Assembly (NCBI GenBank): GCA_002346535.1
Contig: DDZZ01000063.1
Location: 1 to 64,000 of the forward strand
Direction of reading: 5' to 3'
Source: Opitutales bacterium UBA2995
GTDB lineage: Bacteria; Verrucomicrobiota; Verrucomicrobiia; Opitutales; UBA2995
Length of the DNA stretch: 64,000 nt
The notes under the pieces were generated by a model. That model saw nothing but the letters and a program-made list of their open reading frames with translations, was not told the DNA's origin and made no database searches. Position 1 is the first letter of the stretch. Each line of letters opens with the position of its first letter. Shown in pieces: positions 62,577 through 64,000 of the stretch. The translations under genes and the position numbers were made by a program.

Positions 62577-63353
62577 ATGTCAGATTACGAAACTATTATC
62601 TATGAGAAACAGGGTGGCCGGGCCACTGTTATCCTAAACCGCCCTGACAACCTGAACGGCATCACGATGCAGCTTTTGCGTGAGCTTTACGAATGCCTCA
62701 ACCGAGTAGCGGACGACCGGGATGTAAGGGCCGTTTTGTTTACAGGTGCTGGAAAAGGATTTTGCCCAGGTGCGGATCTAAAAGCATTCACCAGCGGAGA
62801 GAGCACCGAAACCACCCCAAAGGAGTATTTTCACGTATCTACGCTGCTTCATGAAATGCCCAAAGTAACCGTGGCCGGTATTAATGGTGCCTGTGCCGGA
62901 GCGGGGCTCGGTTGGGCCTGTGCTTGCGATTTGCGATACGCGACGGCACGGGCCAGCTTTAACACCGCTTTTCTAGGTGTGGCAATTTCCGGTGACATGG
63001 GCGGCCCGTGGACGCTGCCGAAAATTCTAGGGGCAGCCAAGGCCCGAGAGCTGTATTTCATGCCAGATAAATTCAAGGCGGACGAGGCAGAACGAATTGG
63101 CCTGGTTTCGAAGGCTTTCCCTGATGAAACATTTAGGGAAGACGTCGATGCAATCGTTGACCGACTCGCGAAGTCAGCTCCGCTTGCCCTAGTGGATATG
63201 AAAAAGAACTTCGTCAACGCAGAGAGCATGGCTCTTCGGGATTTCATCGACCTCGAATCTGAGCGTCACGTGCGAACGGGCGCCAGCTCAGATTCCAAAG
63301 AAGCATTCAAAGCCTTCGTCGAAAAACGCGAGCCCAATTTTGAGGGCAAATAA
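62577..63353 (+). CDS. Enoyl-CoA hydratase/isomerase (crotonase) family protein
   Basis: 258 residues with the crotonase core: VILNRPDNLNGITMQLL, FTGAGKGFCPGADLKAF (oxyanion hole half), GACAGAGLGWACACDLRYA (second oxyanion half), FLGVAISGDMGGPWTLP and the MPDKFKADEAERIGLVSK helix. It handles 2-enoyl-CoA or a related acyl-CoA thioester in the cytoplasm. The exact reaction cannot be told from these motifs. Placing a crotonase between two sulfatases is unusual and has no obvious pathway. It starts 51 bases after the sulfatase stop. Confidence 0.9.
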   Translation: MSDYETIIYEKQGGRATVILNRPDNLNGITMQLLRELYECLNRVADDRDVRAVLFTGAGKGFCPGADLKAFTSGESTETTPKEYFHVSTLLHEMPKVTVAGINGACAGAGLGWACACDLRYATARASFNTAFLGVAISGDMGGPWTLPKILGAAKARELYFMPDKFKADEAERIGLVSKAFPDETFREDVDAIVDRLAKSAPLALVDMKKNFVNAESMALRDFIDLESERHVRTGASSDSKEAFKAFVEKREPNFEGK

Positions 63354-63370
63354 ACAAATATAGAAGCAGA

Positions 63371-64000
63371 ATGCCTAAGCCGTTCGTTACCGTAGTTGTT
63401 TTTATTTTTTTCTTTGACGCATTGTGGGCAGAAAGCCCAAACATCGTCGTCATCTATGCCGACGACCTCGGTTACGGAGACGTTGAGAGCTATAACCCAG
63501 AACGGGGCAAAATCCCAACCCCGCACATGGATCGGTTGGCCAGAGAGGGCATGCGATTCACAGACGCACACTCTTCATCTGGCGTATGTTCGCCTTCACG
63601 TTATACTTTGCTGACCGGGCGCTACCATTGGCGGACACGTTTGCAAAATGGCATCGTGGAACGCTGGGGACCACCCGTCATTACACCGGATCGAATGACC
63701 ATCGGTAGTCTAGCCAAACAGGCGGACTACGAAACGGCTTGTATCGGTAAATGGCACCTTGGATGGAACTGGCCCATACCGGAAGAAGACAGAGACTATT
63801 TTAGAACCGGTAGACCAGACCGGGATCTCGAATTCAAAATTTTGGACGCACATCGAGTGGCATGGGAAAAGGTGTTTTCTCAACGCATTCCCGGTGGGCC
63901 AATCGCCGTTGGTTTCGACACATATTTCGGAACCAACGTTCCCAACTGGCCGCCGTTTTGCTATATTGAAAACGATCAAACCATTGGCATCCCTTCAGAA
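63371..64000 (+). CDS. Second exported sulfatase (3' end cut by window)
   Basis: 210 residues are visible before the edge. A signal peptide (FVTVVVFIFFFDALWA) precedes the sulfatase domain: PNIVVIYADDLGYGDVES, the formylglycine site GVCSPSRYTLLTGRYHWR (Cys73), and GKWHLG. It uses Ser after Pro where the first sulfatase has Thr, so the two are different subfamilies. It follows the crotonase by 17 bases and is probably in one transcript. The C-terminal half is not in the window. Confidence 0.92.
   Translation, partial: MPKPFVTVVVFIFFFDALWAESPNIVVIYADDLGYGDVESYNPERGKIPTPHMDRLAREGMRFTDAHSSSGVCSPSRYTLLTGRYHWRTRLQNGIVERWGPPVITPDRMTIGSLAKQADYETACIGKWHLGWNWPIPEEDRDYFRTGRPDRDLEFKILDAHRVAWEKVFSQRIPGGPIAVGFDTYFGTNVPNWPPFCYIENDQTIGIPSE

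Noticed and set aside
1..64000. CRISPR array, prophage or rRNA operon
   Set aside because: No regularly spaced direct repeats, no phage structural genes and no rRNA sequence were seen.

Overview
The window looks like chromosomal DNA from a marine or environmental Verrucomicrobiota bacterium, probably of the Opitutae type. This is an inference from gene content. It carries a double-length four-ATPase UvrA of the kind known in Chlamydiae and relatives, secreted Ig-like proteins with a lineage-typical membrane module, TonB-dependent receptors with the SPFTV/LAGTRL-type N-terminus, a DUF1552 plus DUF1592-type cytochrome pair, formylglycine sulfatases, and fragments of BspA-type leucine-rich-repeat, Sel1 and TPR proteins. 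Most start codons have no recognisable Shine-Dalgarno sequence.

Layout. 1-4.6 kb (minus): MacAB-like export operon of membrane-fusion protein, ATPase and two permeases, the last cut by the window edge. 4.9-10.6 kb: tandem uvrA, preceded by an 18-bp perfect inverted repeat. 10.6-14.4 kb (minus): a small hypothetical gene, two paralogous surface proteins and a decayed relative. 14.6-30.4 kb: housekeeping genes (enolase, HemJ-like protein, TonB receptor, thioredoxin-like protein, PfkB kinase, MenH-like hydrolase, HAD phosphatase, TatC, PPDK, HflX), then a feoA-feoB-small Cys-rich protein operon behind a Fur-box-like palindrome. 30.4-37.6 kb: a purine-salvage island. The minus-strand operon encodes an NCS2 permease, a Tat-exported adenosine deaminase and adenine deaminase. 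The plus-strand genes encode a NUP-family protein with a signal peptide and an amidase. 37.6-45.2 kb: a REP-like hairpin, a TPR-lipoprotein pseudogene, tRNA-Gln, pyrH-frr, proB, a UvrD-family helicase and an OGG-type glycosylase.

45.2-64 kb is accessory. It holds surface, uptake and degradation genes mixed with scars: a truncated LRR gene, a second LRR start interrupted by an IS200/IS605-type transposase remnant, a Sel1 3' end present twice around an esterase gene, a dehydrogenase/isomerase chimera, and a TonB receptor 3' fragment with a one-base frameshift. At least four copies of a related 40-50 bp intergenic element lie just upstream of start codons here. The region ends with sulfatase, crotonase and a second sulfatase cut by the right edge.

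How the genes fit together. Secreted ADA, the NUP protein, the NCS2 permease and adenine deaminase could convert and import environmental purines. FeoAB with its small partner imports Fe(II). TonB receptors, sulfatases, the esterase and the cytochrome pair suggest breakdown of sulfated polysaccharide or other polymers. No phage or CRISPR array was seen. The main candidates for undescribed biology are the repeated intergenic element with its attached surface-protein genes, and the soluble exported 'purine permease'.
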